The notes under the pieces are model-generated. The model was not told the origin of the DNA and made no database searches. It was given only the letters and a program-made list of their open reading frames with translations. A stretch of 64,000 bases of DNA from the NCBI GenBank assembly GCA_000828075.3, contig JXCB02000027.1, forward strand, positions 707,691 through 771,690, written 5' to 3'. The DNA comes from Tolypothrix campylonemoides VB511288 (GTDB taxonomy: Bacteria; Cyanobacteriota; Cyanobacteriia; Cyanobacteriales; Nostocaceae). Shown here one piece after another: positions 56,543 to 64,000 of the stretch (position 1 is the first letter of the stretch; each line of letters starts with the position of its first letter). Both the position numbers and the translations under genes were made by a program.

Positions 56543-57136
56543 GTGGATATCTCGATTCTTGTAAAAACCTTTATTGCAGTCTTTGTTCTTGCGGATGCAG
56601 TAGGTAACATACCAATACTTTTGGTTCTCACCAAGGGCATGGAACCAGAAAGCAGAAACAGAGTTATAGATAAAGCTATAGTCGTAGCTATAGGGGTGCT
56701 TTTACTCTTTGCCTTTGGTGGTCAGTTTATATTACGTTACTTGGACGTCAGCTTGGGATCTTTGCGAGTTGCTGGGGGGCTACTGCTGTTGTTAATTGCC
56801 CTACAAATGCTTCAAGGAGAATTAGATACGCCTGTTATTGATCAAGAGCGAGATGTCGCAATTACTCCACTTGCCTTGCCACTGCTAGCTGGACCTGGTA
56901 CTCTGACATCGGTCATGCTGTTGATGTCGGAATCTCCTAGCCCTCATATTAGCGTCATTGTGGGTATTGTAGGGGCAATGTTCTCTAGTTGGTTGATTTT
57001 GCGTTTAGCAAACGGTATCGACAAGTGGATCGGTGTAGAAGGAGAAGTAATTATCACCCAGCTTTTAGGTTTTTTACTAGCAGCACTTGCAGTGGAAATT
57101 GGCAGTGCTGGCATTAAGGAGTTGTTTTTAACTTAA
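56543..57136 (+). CDS. MarC-family integral membrane protein
   Basis: 197 aa with about six helices, starting at a GTG. The MarC pattern FIAVFVLADAVGNIPILLVLTKGM at the start, RDVAITPLALPLLAGPGTLTSVM in the middle and QLLGFLLAALAVEIGSAGIKELF at the end are characteristic. MarC proteins were once thought to be antibiotic-resistance pumps; their real substrate is not settled. Stands alone. Confidence 0.93.
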   Translation: MDISILVKTFIAVFVLADAVGNIPILLVLTKGMEPESRNRVIDKAIVVAIGVLLLFAFGGQFILRYLDVSLGSLRVAGGLLLLLIALQMLQGELDTPVIDQERDVAITPLALPLLAGPGTLTSVMLLMSESPSPHISVIVGIVGAMFSSWLILRLANGIDKWIGVEGEVIITQLLGFLLAALAVEIGSAGIKELFLT

Positions 57137-57308
57137 CGAACAGTGCCAGAATACAGCCAATGCCAATACAGCATGGGTATAGAGACGTAGCATGCTACGT
57201 CTCTACATACGTTATTAGGCGCTGTAAACCATCGGATCTGAACCTGATTGCAGCTAGTGCTATCCTACAAGCAGGATAGACTGATTTAGGTAGTTGTGGA
57301 AAAAAATA

Positions 57309-57599
57309 ATGAAGCGCGATGAGGTTTTGGCAATTGTCGCAGCTCATCGTCAGCAGTTGCAGGCAATGGGAGTCAAGTCTTTAGAATTGTTTGGCTCGGT
57401 GGCACGCGATGAAGCTGGTCCAAATAGTGATGTAGACTTTCTGGTAGAGTTTGATCGCCCAGTGGGACTGTTTGAATTTAACCAAGTGCAGCTCTATTTA
57501 GAAGATATTTTGGGGCACCCTGTAGATATGGGAAGACCGATAGCTCTGAGAGAACATCTGCGGGAACCTGTTCTTAAGGAGGCTATCCGTGCCATCTAG
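57309..57599 (+). CDS. mntA: MNT-domain nucleotidyltransferase antitoxin
   Basis: 96 aa from the ATG at 57309 (MKRDEVLAIV); an upstream GTG at 57294 is less likely. The minimal nucleotidyltransferase motif is GS(X10)DVD: G29-S30 and D41/D43. In this system MNT enzymes modify the HEPN toxin (AMP-ylation of a tyrosine) and neutralise it. The 3' end overlaps the HEPN gene by 11 bp. Confidence 0.9.
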   Translation: MKRDEVLAIVAAHRQQLQAMGVKSLELFGSVARDEAGPNSDVDFLVEFDRPVGLFEFNQVQLYLEDILGHPVDMGRPIALREHLREPVLKEAIRAI

Positions 57600-57942
57600 A
57601 GAATGGCAACTTCGTATTCAAGATATTATCGCATCCGCCACTGCAATTATAGAGCGCACAGATGGTATGACGTTTGAGGATTTCCAAGTGAATCAGACAA
57701 TTACGAAAGCTGTGCTTTACGACTTTGTAATTATAGGCGAGGCTACCAGAAACGTCCCTGTTGCAATTGTGTCTCGCTACCCGGAGATACCTTGGCGTTT
57801 GATGGGGAATATGCGGAATGTCATGACACATGAATACTTCCAGGTAGACTTGGAAATAATTTGGAATACCATCAAAAGTAGCCTTCCATCGCTGATACCA
57901 CAGATACAAGACTTAATCGAGCGCGAAGGGATAGGAGAATAA
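57589..57942 (+). CDS. hepT: HEPN-domain toxin (HepT-like)
   Basis: 117 aa. The HEPN RNase motif RX4HXY is RNVMTHEYF (R76, H81, Y83), with the tyrosine available for modification by the MNT partner. The rest is all-helical. It is preceded and overlapped by the MNT gene, in the antitoxin-toxin order typical of MntA-HepT systems. Confidence 0.9.
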   Translation: MPSREWQLRIQDIIASATAIIERTDGMTFEDFQVNQTITKAVLYDFVIIGEATRNVPVAIVSRYPEIPWRLMGNMRNVMTHEYFQVDLEIIWNTIKSSLPSLIPQIQDLIEREGIGE

Positions 57943-58702
57943 GTAAGTTAAAAGGCGCAAAGAAGAATGCTAAAAAATGTGGTTTAAATAAGTGAAAACT
58001 GCTGTAAGTTGACACCAATGGCATCTTGCCCGCCCAGCTTATAGGACGGGCGCCAATCCCATCCCATAAAAAAAGTTGGATATTAAGGGAACTCCAAAAA
58101 ATAAATTATTCAAATTTCTGGACTCAACACGAATTTTCCTCCCCCTCTCTCCCTACTCCCTGCTCCCCTGCATTCATAGCGATGGGATATTTTTTTATTT
58201 GGAAGTCCTTTAGCACAGATGGTTTCTTATGAGAAGGATTTACTTGCAGTTTTTGCATCATTTCAATGCAAATTCAAAAACCTTATATATTAAGAAACTT
58301 GTAGATTAAGAACTTCTAGCATTAAGTTTTGAAACCTTATTTGAGGGGTAAAGTCGAGTAAGATGATTCCTCGTTCAAATTCCCTCAAAACTTTTACTAA
58401 AAGCAAGTTTCCGCTCGTCATGTTTCTGATATTAGTTAGTTGATCAAAGGTAGATAGAAAAAGGATTTTAGCCTAGCTCGTACGCTTTTTCCACTTTGGT
58501 ACGCTGACTTTGGCGCTCCTGCCAGCTTATTGCTTGGTAGCGATTCTGTTCTCAAGAAGCCATAGTTATTAATGTGAGCATTTACTTTAGGGTAGTTTAC
58601 TCAAAATTACGTAATTTTAAGTTGAATTACGTAATTAGTATATAACCAAGACATTTGAAAGAAATTAATGTTATTCGCATACGTCAAACAGGAGGAGAAC
58701 TC
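57943..58702. other. Gap without a supported gene
   Basis: 760 bp upstream of the hybrid kinases. It contains CATCTTGCCCGCCC...GGACGGGCG (about 58022-58051), which is similar to the repeat in the 316-aa HMA_2 gene, and a CCCCCTCTCTCCCTACTCCCTGCTCCCC tract (58140-58170). The promoter of the kinase genes should be near its right end. Confidence 0.5.
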
Positions 58703-61126
58703 ATGATTGATGAGGTGAAGAAGGCTAAACCCGAAGACTGCTTGGCTGGGGGTGGGGAGATGGGGGCGCTAATGCGATCGCTCGATTGGTCAAAAACTCT
58801 ATTGGGTCCTGTCAGTAGTTGGCCCCAAAGCTTGCGTACCGCCGTAAGTATCCTCTTAGCCTCGCGCTTCCCGATGCTGATTCACTGGGGACCAGAGTTG
58901 GTTCAGTTCTACAACGACGGCTTTCGCCCTATCCTCGGTGACTTGAAGCACCCTGGGGCACTAGGGCAGCCTGCGTATCCTTGGTGGACAGAAATCTGGG
59001 ATGTCCTCACTCCGATGTTCGAGCGGGTTTTGTCGGGTGAAGGCACTTGGTATGAAAACCAGTTAATTCTGCCGAACCGCAACGGGTATATCGAGGAGAC
59101 GTACTTCACGTTCTCCCACAGCCCCATTCGTGACGAGTCGGGTTGTGTGGTCGGCATTTTCCAGGCGGTTACCGAAACCACAGAACGCGTCTTAGATGAA
59201 CGACGCCTGCGGACGCTGCACGATTTGGGAATCAATACCGCTACGGCGCAAGTGACCCAACAAGCTTGTAGAATTGCGACTGAAACTTTAAGCCAGAACG
59301 CTGCTGATATTCCCTTTGCTCTACTTTATCTGTTAGATGAGAGTAGGAGACAAGCGCATTTGGCAGGAACAGCGGGGCTGGAACCTGATACACCCGCTAG
59401 CCCTGGAGTTATCGATCTCAGCGCCGAAGACAAACCTGGCTCTTGGCCTTTAGCACGAGTAGCACGCACCGGACAAACCGCACAAGTAGACAATTTGGCG
59501 GCTCAATTTGGTACTTTGCCAGGTGGTCCTTGGCCAGAATCGCCTTTTGTAGCACTTGTATTGCCAGTAGCACAACCTGGTGTTACACTGCCTACTGGTC
59601 TTTTAGTCGTTGGTATTAGCCCTCGACGTGCTCTTAACGATACTTATCGCAGATTTTTAAGCTTGGTTGCAGGGCAGATAGCAACAGCAGTTGCCAACAC
59701 TCGCGCCTTGGAGATGGAACGCAAACGCGCTGAAGCCTTAGCGGAACTTGATCGCGCCAAGAGCCAATTTTTGGCTAATATGAGCCACGAACTCCGCACT
59801 CCGCTTAACGGGATTTTGGGTTATGCTCAAATCCTTAAAAAAGGCAAAACTATCACAGACCAGCAAAAGAGTGGTCTGAGCATTATTCATCAATGCGGTG
59901 AACACCTGCTCAACCTGATTAATGATGTTTTAGACATCTCAAAAATTGAGGCTCGGAAAATGGAACTTTATCCCAAAAATTTTCATTTTCCAGAATTTCT
60001 AGAAGCTATTGCGGAAATCTGCCGCATTCGTGCTGAACAAAAAGGTATAGAATTAATTTACGAAACTTTAACACCGATTCCTAAAGCCGTACGAGCAGAT
60101 GAAAAGCGGTTGCGACAAGTTTTAATTAACTTACTTGGAAATGCAGTTAAGTTTACAGAACAAGGCTACATTACTTTCAAACTTGGCTATCATCAAGAAA
60201 AATTCCGGTTTCAAGTAGAAGATACAGGCATTGGAATTGCTAAAGAGAAATTAGAAGAAATCTTTTTACCATTCCAACAGGTGGGTGAGAAAATCCGGGA
60301 AACTGAAGGAACAGGATTGGGACTGACAATTAGCCGTGAATTAGCTGAGTTGATGGGCGGCGAACTGAAAGTAGAAAGTACACTAGGGAAAGGAAGTGTT
60401 TTCTGGTTGGATTTAGATTTACCTGAAGTTGAATGGATTGATGTTGCTGATATTTCGGAAAACAATATCATTGGTTTCAAAGGCTTGAAGCGAAAAATTT
60501 TGGTGGTAGACGACAAGTGGGCAAATCGTTCTGTGTTGGTTAATATGCTAGAGCCTTTGGGGTTTGAAGTTTTAGAAGCAACTGACGGTTTAGACGGTTT
60601 AAACAAAGCTCATCAATTTCAGCCAGATATCATTTTTATGGACTTGGTGATGCCCGTGATGGACGGCTTTGAAGCGACCCGTCGCCTCAGGATGATGCCG
60701 GAGTTGGAAGGGGTTGTGGTGATTGCTATCTCGGCGAGCGTTTTTGATTTCGACCATCAACAAAGTCGAGAAGTCGGTTGCGACGGTTTCCTTCCCAAAC
60801 CAGTCCGGGAAGCAGACCTTTTGGAAAAAGTACGGGTTCACTTGGGGTTGGAATGGGTTTATGAAGAGATAGACACCAAAGTACAACTCAGTAGTGAGAA
60901 CTCAGGACTGAGTACTCAGGACACTCTTGTGGTTCCACCTGCACAGGAAGTGGCTACCTTACTTGATTTAGCAATGAGAGGCGACCTCAAAGGCATTATT
61001 CAGGAAACTACAAGGCTGGAGGAGTTGGATCAGCAATGGGTGCCGTTTGCCACGCATCTGCGTCAACTTGCCAAAAGTTTTAAAGGAAAACAAATTCGGC
61101 AATATTTAAAAAATATTAAAACTTAA
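58703..61126 (+). CDS. Hybrid sensor histidine kinase (PAS-GAF-HisKA-HATPase-REC)
   Basis: 807 aa from the ATG at 58703, which has a GGAGGAG ribosome binding site; a TTG 16 codons upstream is weaker. Residues about 20-165 are a PAS-like sensor (LDWSKTLLGPVSSWPQSLR, W-G-P-E-L), then a GAF domain (about 180-340). HisKA holds H362 (NMSHELRTP). HATPase_c ends GTGLGLTISRELAELMGG. A C-terminal receiver has D647 (IIFMDLVMPVMDG). A final helical segment follows (about 720-807). No membrane segment, so it is a cytosolic sensor. Followed by a second hybrid kinase 34 bp downstream. Confidence 0.93.
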   Translation: MIDEVKKAKPEDCLAGGGEMGALMRSLDWSKTLLGPVSSWPQSLRTAVSILLASRFPMLIHWGPELVQFYNDGFRPILGDLKHPGALGQPAYPWWTEIWDVLTPMFERVLSGEGTWYENQLILPNRNGYIEETYFTFSHSPIRDESGCVVGIFQAVTETTERVLDERRLRTLHDLGINTATAQVTQQACRIATETLSQNAADIPFALLYLLDESRRQAHLAGTAGLEPDTPASPGVIDLSAEDKPGSWPLARVARTGQTAQVDNLAAQFGTLPGGPWPESPFVALVLPVAQPGVTLPTGLLVVGISPRRALNDTYRRFLSLVAGQIATAVANTRALEMERKRAEALAELDRAKSQFLANMSHELRTPLNGILGYAQILKKGKTITDQQKSGLSIIHQCGEHLLNLINDVLDISKIEARKMELYPKNFHFPEFLEAIAEICRIRAEQKGIELIYETLTPIPKAVRADEKRLRQVLINLLGNAVKFTEQGYITFKLGYHQEKFRFQVEDTGIGIAKEKLEEIFLPFQQVGEKIRETEGTGLGLTISRELAELMGGELKVESTLGKGSVFWLDLDLPEVEWIDVADISENNIIGFKGLKRKILVVDDKWANRSVLVNMLEPLGFEVLEATDGLDGLNKAHQFQPDIIFMDLVMPVMDGFEATRRLRMMPELEGVVVIAISASVFDFDHQQSREVGCDGFLPKPVREADLLEKVRVHLGLEWVYEEIDTKVQLSSENSGLSTQDTLVVPPAQEVATLLDLAMRGDLKGIIQETTRLEELDQQWVPFATHLRQLAKSFKGKQIRQYLKNIKT

Positions 61127-61160
61127 AAATATTAAGACTTGAAAATATTAAGAGGTTTGA

Positions 61161-63956
61161 ATGAGTTTTAATAATCATGAAAAAGGTGTCATCTTAATCG
61201 TCGATGACACTCCCACCAATTTACAAATGCTGTTTGATTTTTTAGAAGATTCAGGCTTGAATGTTGTGGTGGCTGAAGATGGGGAAAGTGCGATTGAAAT
61301 GGCGGAATACGCCCCACCTGATCTTATCTTGTTAGATGTACTCATGCCGGAAATGGACGGTTTTGAAACTTGCCGACGCTTGAAAAGCAATCAAATTACT
61401 CAAGATATTCCTGTCATTTTCTTGACTGCTCTAAGCGATAAGGTGGATAAAGTTAAAGGATTGAAACTTGGCGCGGTGGATTACATTATCAAGCCCTTAG
61501 AGCATGAAGAAGTTTTAGCTCGGGTAAACATCCACCTGCGCCTGCAAAACCTCACGAAAAAACTCACAGATCAAAATCAGCGTTTGGAGGTGGAAGTTTC
61601 TGAGCGTAAGCGAATAGAGGAAAAACTGGGATGCCAAAAAGATGAATTAGCCGAGTGGAAAAATCGCTATGAAGCACTCATTCAGGCAAGTGGTCAGATA
61701 ATCTACGACTGGAACCCTTATACCAATGATGTCACCTACGATGGCAACTTAGAGCAGATATTAGGCTACTCTCAACAGGAGATGTCAGGAGGTTTAAACC
61801 ACTGGCTAGAGCTGATTCACCCTGAAGATAGGCATTCCTTTAAGCAAGAGAATAACCGCGTTTTATCTACAAAAAAGCCATTTCATTTGTCATACCGTGT
61901 TTGTCGCCAAGATGGCACTTACATCACAGTTGAGGACAAAGGGTACTTCTTTTTAGACAGTGCAGGCAATATTGCTCAGATGGTTGGCTTTGTTATTGAT
62001 ATCACCGAACGTAAACGAGCAGAACAAGAGCGTGAGCAAGCTTTTCAAGCGCTTCAGGAAAGTGAAGCCCGCTTTAGACGCTTGGTTGAATCTAATATTA
62101 TTGGGATTATTTTGACAGAGTTGAACGGCAAAATTACAGAAGCCAACGATGCCTTTTTGCAGATGGTGGGATATCAACGAGAAGAACTACTAAAAGGAAA
62201 ATTGTATTGGGATAAAATGACTCCAGCAGAATATAGCGGTTTGGATGAAAGGGCGATTGCCCAAGGGGCAGTGCCGGAGGCAATCGCAGAATTAATTTGT
62301 TCTGGAGTTTGTACTCCCTTCGAGAAGGAATTCATTCGCAAAGACGGTAGCCGTGTTCCTGTTGTGATTGGTGGTGCGCTTCTGGAAGAGTCGCAAAAGA
62401 GCATGGTTGGTTTTGTCCTCGATATGACAGAACGCAAGCAAGCAGAACAGAAAATCCGCGAACAAGCCGAGCTGCTTGATATCACGACAGATGCTATTAT
62501 TGTACGAGACTTGGATAATCAAATCCAATTTTGGAACCAAGGGGCTGAACGTCTGTACGGATGGAAGGCACAACAAGTGCTCAGCAAAAATGCCAATAAG
62601 CTTTTATATCAACAAAAAACCCTATCTCAACTTCAAGACATTCAAAAAAGTTTAGCTGAAAGTGGCTCTTGGCAAGGTGAGTTAGATCAACTCACAAAAG
62701 AAGGCAAGCAAATTATCGTTGCTAGCCGCTGGACTTTGGTGCGCGATGAAGATGGCGAAGCGAAATCCATTCTTACGGTTAACACTGACATTACAGAGAA
62801 AAAACAACTCGAAGCCCAATTTCTCCGGGTTCAGCGCTTAGAGAGTATCGGTACCTTAGCAAGCGGTATCGCTCATGACCTCAACAATGCGCTCACACCT
62901 ATGCTGCTGAGTGCACAACTTTTAGAAAAAAAACTTTTGGATGAGCAGAGCCAGCAGTGGCTTTCAATACTCAAAACAAATATAAAACGTGGAGCAACTT
63001 TGGTCAAACAAGTGCTGTCATTCGCACGCGGACTTGAAGGTAAGCGTACATCCCTACAGGTAGAGGATATAATCTCAGAAATTGAGCGTATTACTAAACA
63101 GACATTTCCCAAAGGCATTGAAATCCGCACCAATGCAACAGCGCAAAATCTTTGGAGTATCACAAGCAATACTACTCAACTGCACCAAGTTCTGATGAAT
63201 CTCTGCATTAATGCTCGTGATGCTATGCCTAATGGGGGTATCCTGGAAATTTCTGCGACAAATCTTTGGATTGATGCTCATTATGCCCGAATGAATATTG
63301 AAGCTAAGGTGGGTCCCTACGTTGTCGTAACAGTATCTGATACGGGAGTTGGGATTAATAGAGAAATCATTGAGCGAATTTTTGAACCATTTTTCACAAC
63401 AAAAGAAGTGGGCAAAGGTACAGGTCTTGGTCTTTCAACAGTCATAGGCATTGTTAAAAGCCACGGCGGTTTTGTCAACGTCGTTAGTGAAGTCGGAAAG
63501 GGAACAAAATTTCAGGTGTACTTACCCGCAACGCCGACAACTCAAACAGATGATTTACTCACACCTGATCATCAATTACCGATTGGATTTGGAGAATTGA
63601 TTCTTGTTGTTGATGACGAAGATTCAATTTGTGAGGTGACTAAAACAGTGTTGGAAAACTATGGCTACAAGGTTTTAGTTGCTAAGGATGGAATTGAGGC
63701 ACTGGCGCTGTATACGCAACATCAGAAAAAAATTAGTGTTGTGTTAATTGATATGATGATGCCATCTATGGATGGTTCAACTACGATCAAAGTATTAAAA
63801 AGGATGAACCCACAGGTTAAGATTATTGCTGTTAGCGGGCTTGTGACCTCTAAGATGGCTCAACTCCTTGGTAATAGTGTCAAAACCTTTATGTCAAAGC
63901 CCTACACGTCAAATGAGTTGTTGAAAAAGTTAAAGTTTGTTCTCAACACCAACTAA
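61161..63956 (+). CDS. Hybrid histidine kinase (REC-PAS-PAS-PAS-HisKA-HATPase-REC)
   Basis: 931 aa. N-terminal receiver with D59 (LLDVLMPEMDG), a coiled-coil linker (LTKKLTDQNQRLEVEVSERKRIEE), and three PAS/PAC domains with ITERKRAEQ-type junctions near residues 275, 420 and 550. HisKA contains H572 (GIAHDLNN, the NtrB-like variant). HATPase_c has DTGVGI and GKGTGLGLSTVIGI. A C-terminal receiver has D864 (VLIDMMMPSMDG). Cytosolic. It begins 34 bp after the preceding hybrid kinase, so both are probably co-transcribed and may act in one phosphorelay. Confidence 0.94.
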   Translation: MSFNNHEKGVILIVDDTPTNLQMLFDFLEDSGLNVVVAEDGESAIEMAEYAPPDLILLDVLMPEMDGFETCRRLKSNQITQDIPVIFLTALSDKVDKVKGLKLGAVDYIIKPLEHEEVLARVNIHLRLQNLTKKLTDQNQRLEVEVSERKRIEEKLGCQKDELAEWKNRYEALIQASGQIIYDWNPYTNDVTYDGNLEQILGYSQQEMSGGLNHWLELIHPEDRHSFKQENNRVLSTKKPFHLSYRVCRQDGTYITVEDKGYFFLDSAGNIAQMVGFVIDITERKRAEQEREQAFQALQESEARFRRLVESNIIGIILTELNGKITEANDAFLQMVGYQREELLKGKLYWDKMTPAEYSGLDERAIAQGAVPEAIAELICSGVCTPFEKEFIRKDGSRVPVVIGGALLEESQKSMVGFVLDMTERKQAEQKIREQAELLDITTDAIIVRDLDNQIQFWNQGAERLYGWKAQQVLSKNANKLLYQQKTLSQLQDIQKSLAESGSWQGELDQLTKEGKQIIVASRWTLVRDEDGEAKSILTVNTDITEKKQLEAQFLRVQRLESIGTLASGIAHDLNNALTPMLLSAQLLEKKLLDEQSQQWLSILKTNIKRGATLVKQVLSFARGLEGKRTSLQVEDIISEIERITKQTFPKGIEIRTNATAQNLWSITSNTTQLHQVLMNLCINARDAMPNGGILEISATNLWIDAHYARMNIEAKVGPYVVVTVSDTGVGINREIIERIFEPFFTTKEVGKGTGLGLSTVIGIVKSHGGFVNVVSEVGKGTKFQVYLPATPTTQTDDLLTPDHQLPIGFGELILVVDDEDSICEVTKTVLENYGYKVLVAKDGIEALALYTQHQKKISVVLIDMMMPSMDGSTTIKVLKRMNPQVKIIAVSGLVTSKMAQLLGNSVKTFMSKPYTSNELLKKLKFVLNTN

Positions 63957-64000
63957 AAAACCAATTTAATTTCTATTTTCCCGCTAGCCAAGCTAAAATC

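Overview
This window looks like chromosomal DNA of a filamentous cyanobacterium, most likely of the Nostocales type. The octamer GCGATCGC (HIP1) occurs throughout. Cyanobacterial marker genes are present: zipN/ftn2, an rppA/rppB-type two-component pair, Calvin-cycle class II aldolase, PDH E1 alpha, a Deg protease, and proteins of the DUF2358, DUF4912 and DUF6152 families. Intergenic DNA carries short tandem repeats, REP-like palindromes and small inverted-repeat elements, and there is a CRISPR repeat ending in ATTGAAAC. The genus assignment is inference. The replication origin lies inside the window: dnaA (17908) and dnaN (19735) flank about 440 bp with nine DnaA boxes.

Layout. 1-3.0 kb: the 5' two thirds or more of a NACHT/WD40 NLR-like protein, running off the left edge. 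3.4-5.2 kb: dhaK-dhaL. 5.8-7.1 kb: a short-chain dehydrogenase and a DUF4440/SnoaL-like protein. 7258-9277: a complete IS66-family element with a perfect 8-bp target duplication; it carries, besides its transposase, a long structured non-coding segment resembling HEARO/omega RNA. 9.6-15.4 kb: a co-directional cluster of three cysteine-poor HMA_2-like proteins, a DUF5132-like membrane protein and a P1B-type ATPase without a CPx motif. 15.4-17.3 kb: def and a Deg protease. 17.9-20.9 kb: dnaA-oriC-dnaN. 21-28 kb: a Get3/ArsA ATPase, small cyanobacterial proteins, a vMAP-like HTH protein next to a methyltransferase, a MITE-like element and a PIN toxin-antitoxin pair. 28-36 kb: a phosphodiester-glycosidase lipoprotein, a Rpn-like nuclease, a DUF4912 protein, an AEC transporter and zipN. 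36-43.2 kb: pdhA, an aldose epimerase, tRNA-Lys, fba, a deacetylase-NAGPA fusion and a nitrilase. 43.8-45.9 kb: a 29-repeat CRISPR array without cas genes. 46-52.7 kb: a PDZ-less Deg protease, an M28 peptidase, a DUF6152/DUF6152/DUF6644 group and rppA/rppB. 52.8-57.9 kb: a membrane protein with a giant alpha/beta hydrolase, a MarC protein and an MNT/HEPN pair. 58.7-64 kb: two consecutive hybrid histidine kinases.

The most promising candidates for something undescribed are: (i) the HMA_2/P-ATPase cluster, which has six HMA_2 modules sharing a PGRxRxRVPR-like signature and a pump lacking its usual metal-coordinating cysteines; (ii) the omega-RNA-like structure nested in an IS66 element with no IscB nearby; (iii) the vMAP-like protein without NACHT beside a methyltransferase. 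Housekeeping genes (dnaA, dnaN, def, pdhA, fba, zipN, tRNA-Lys) are intact and ordinary.
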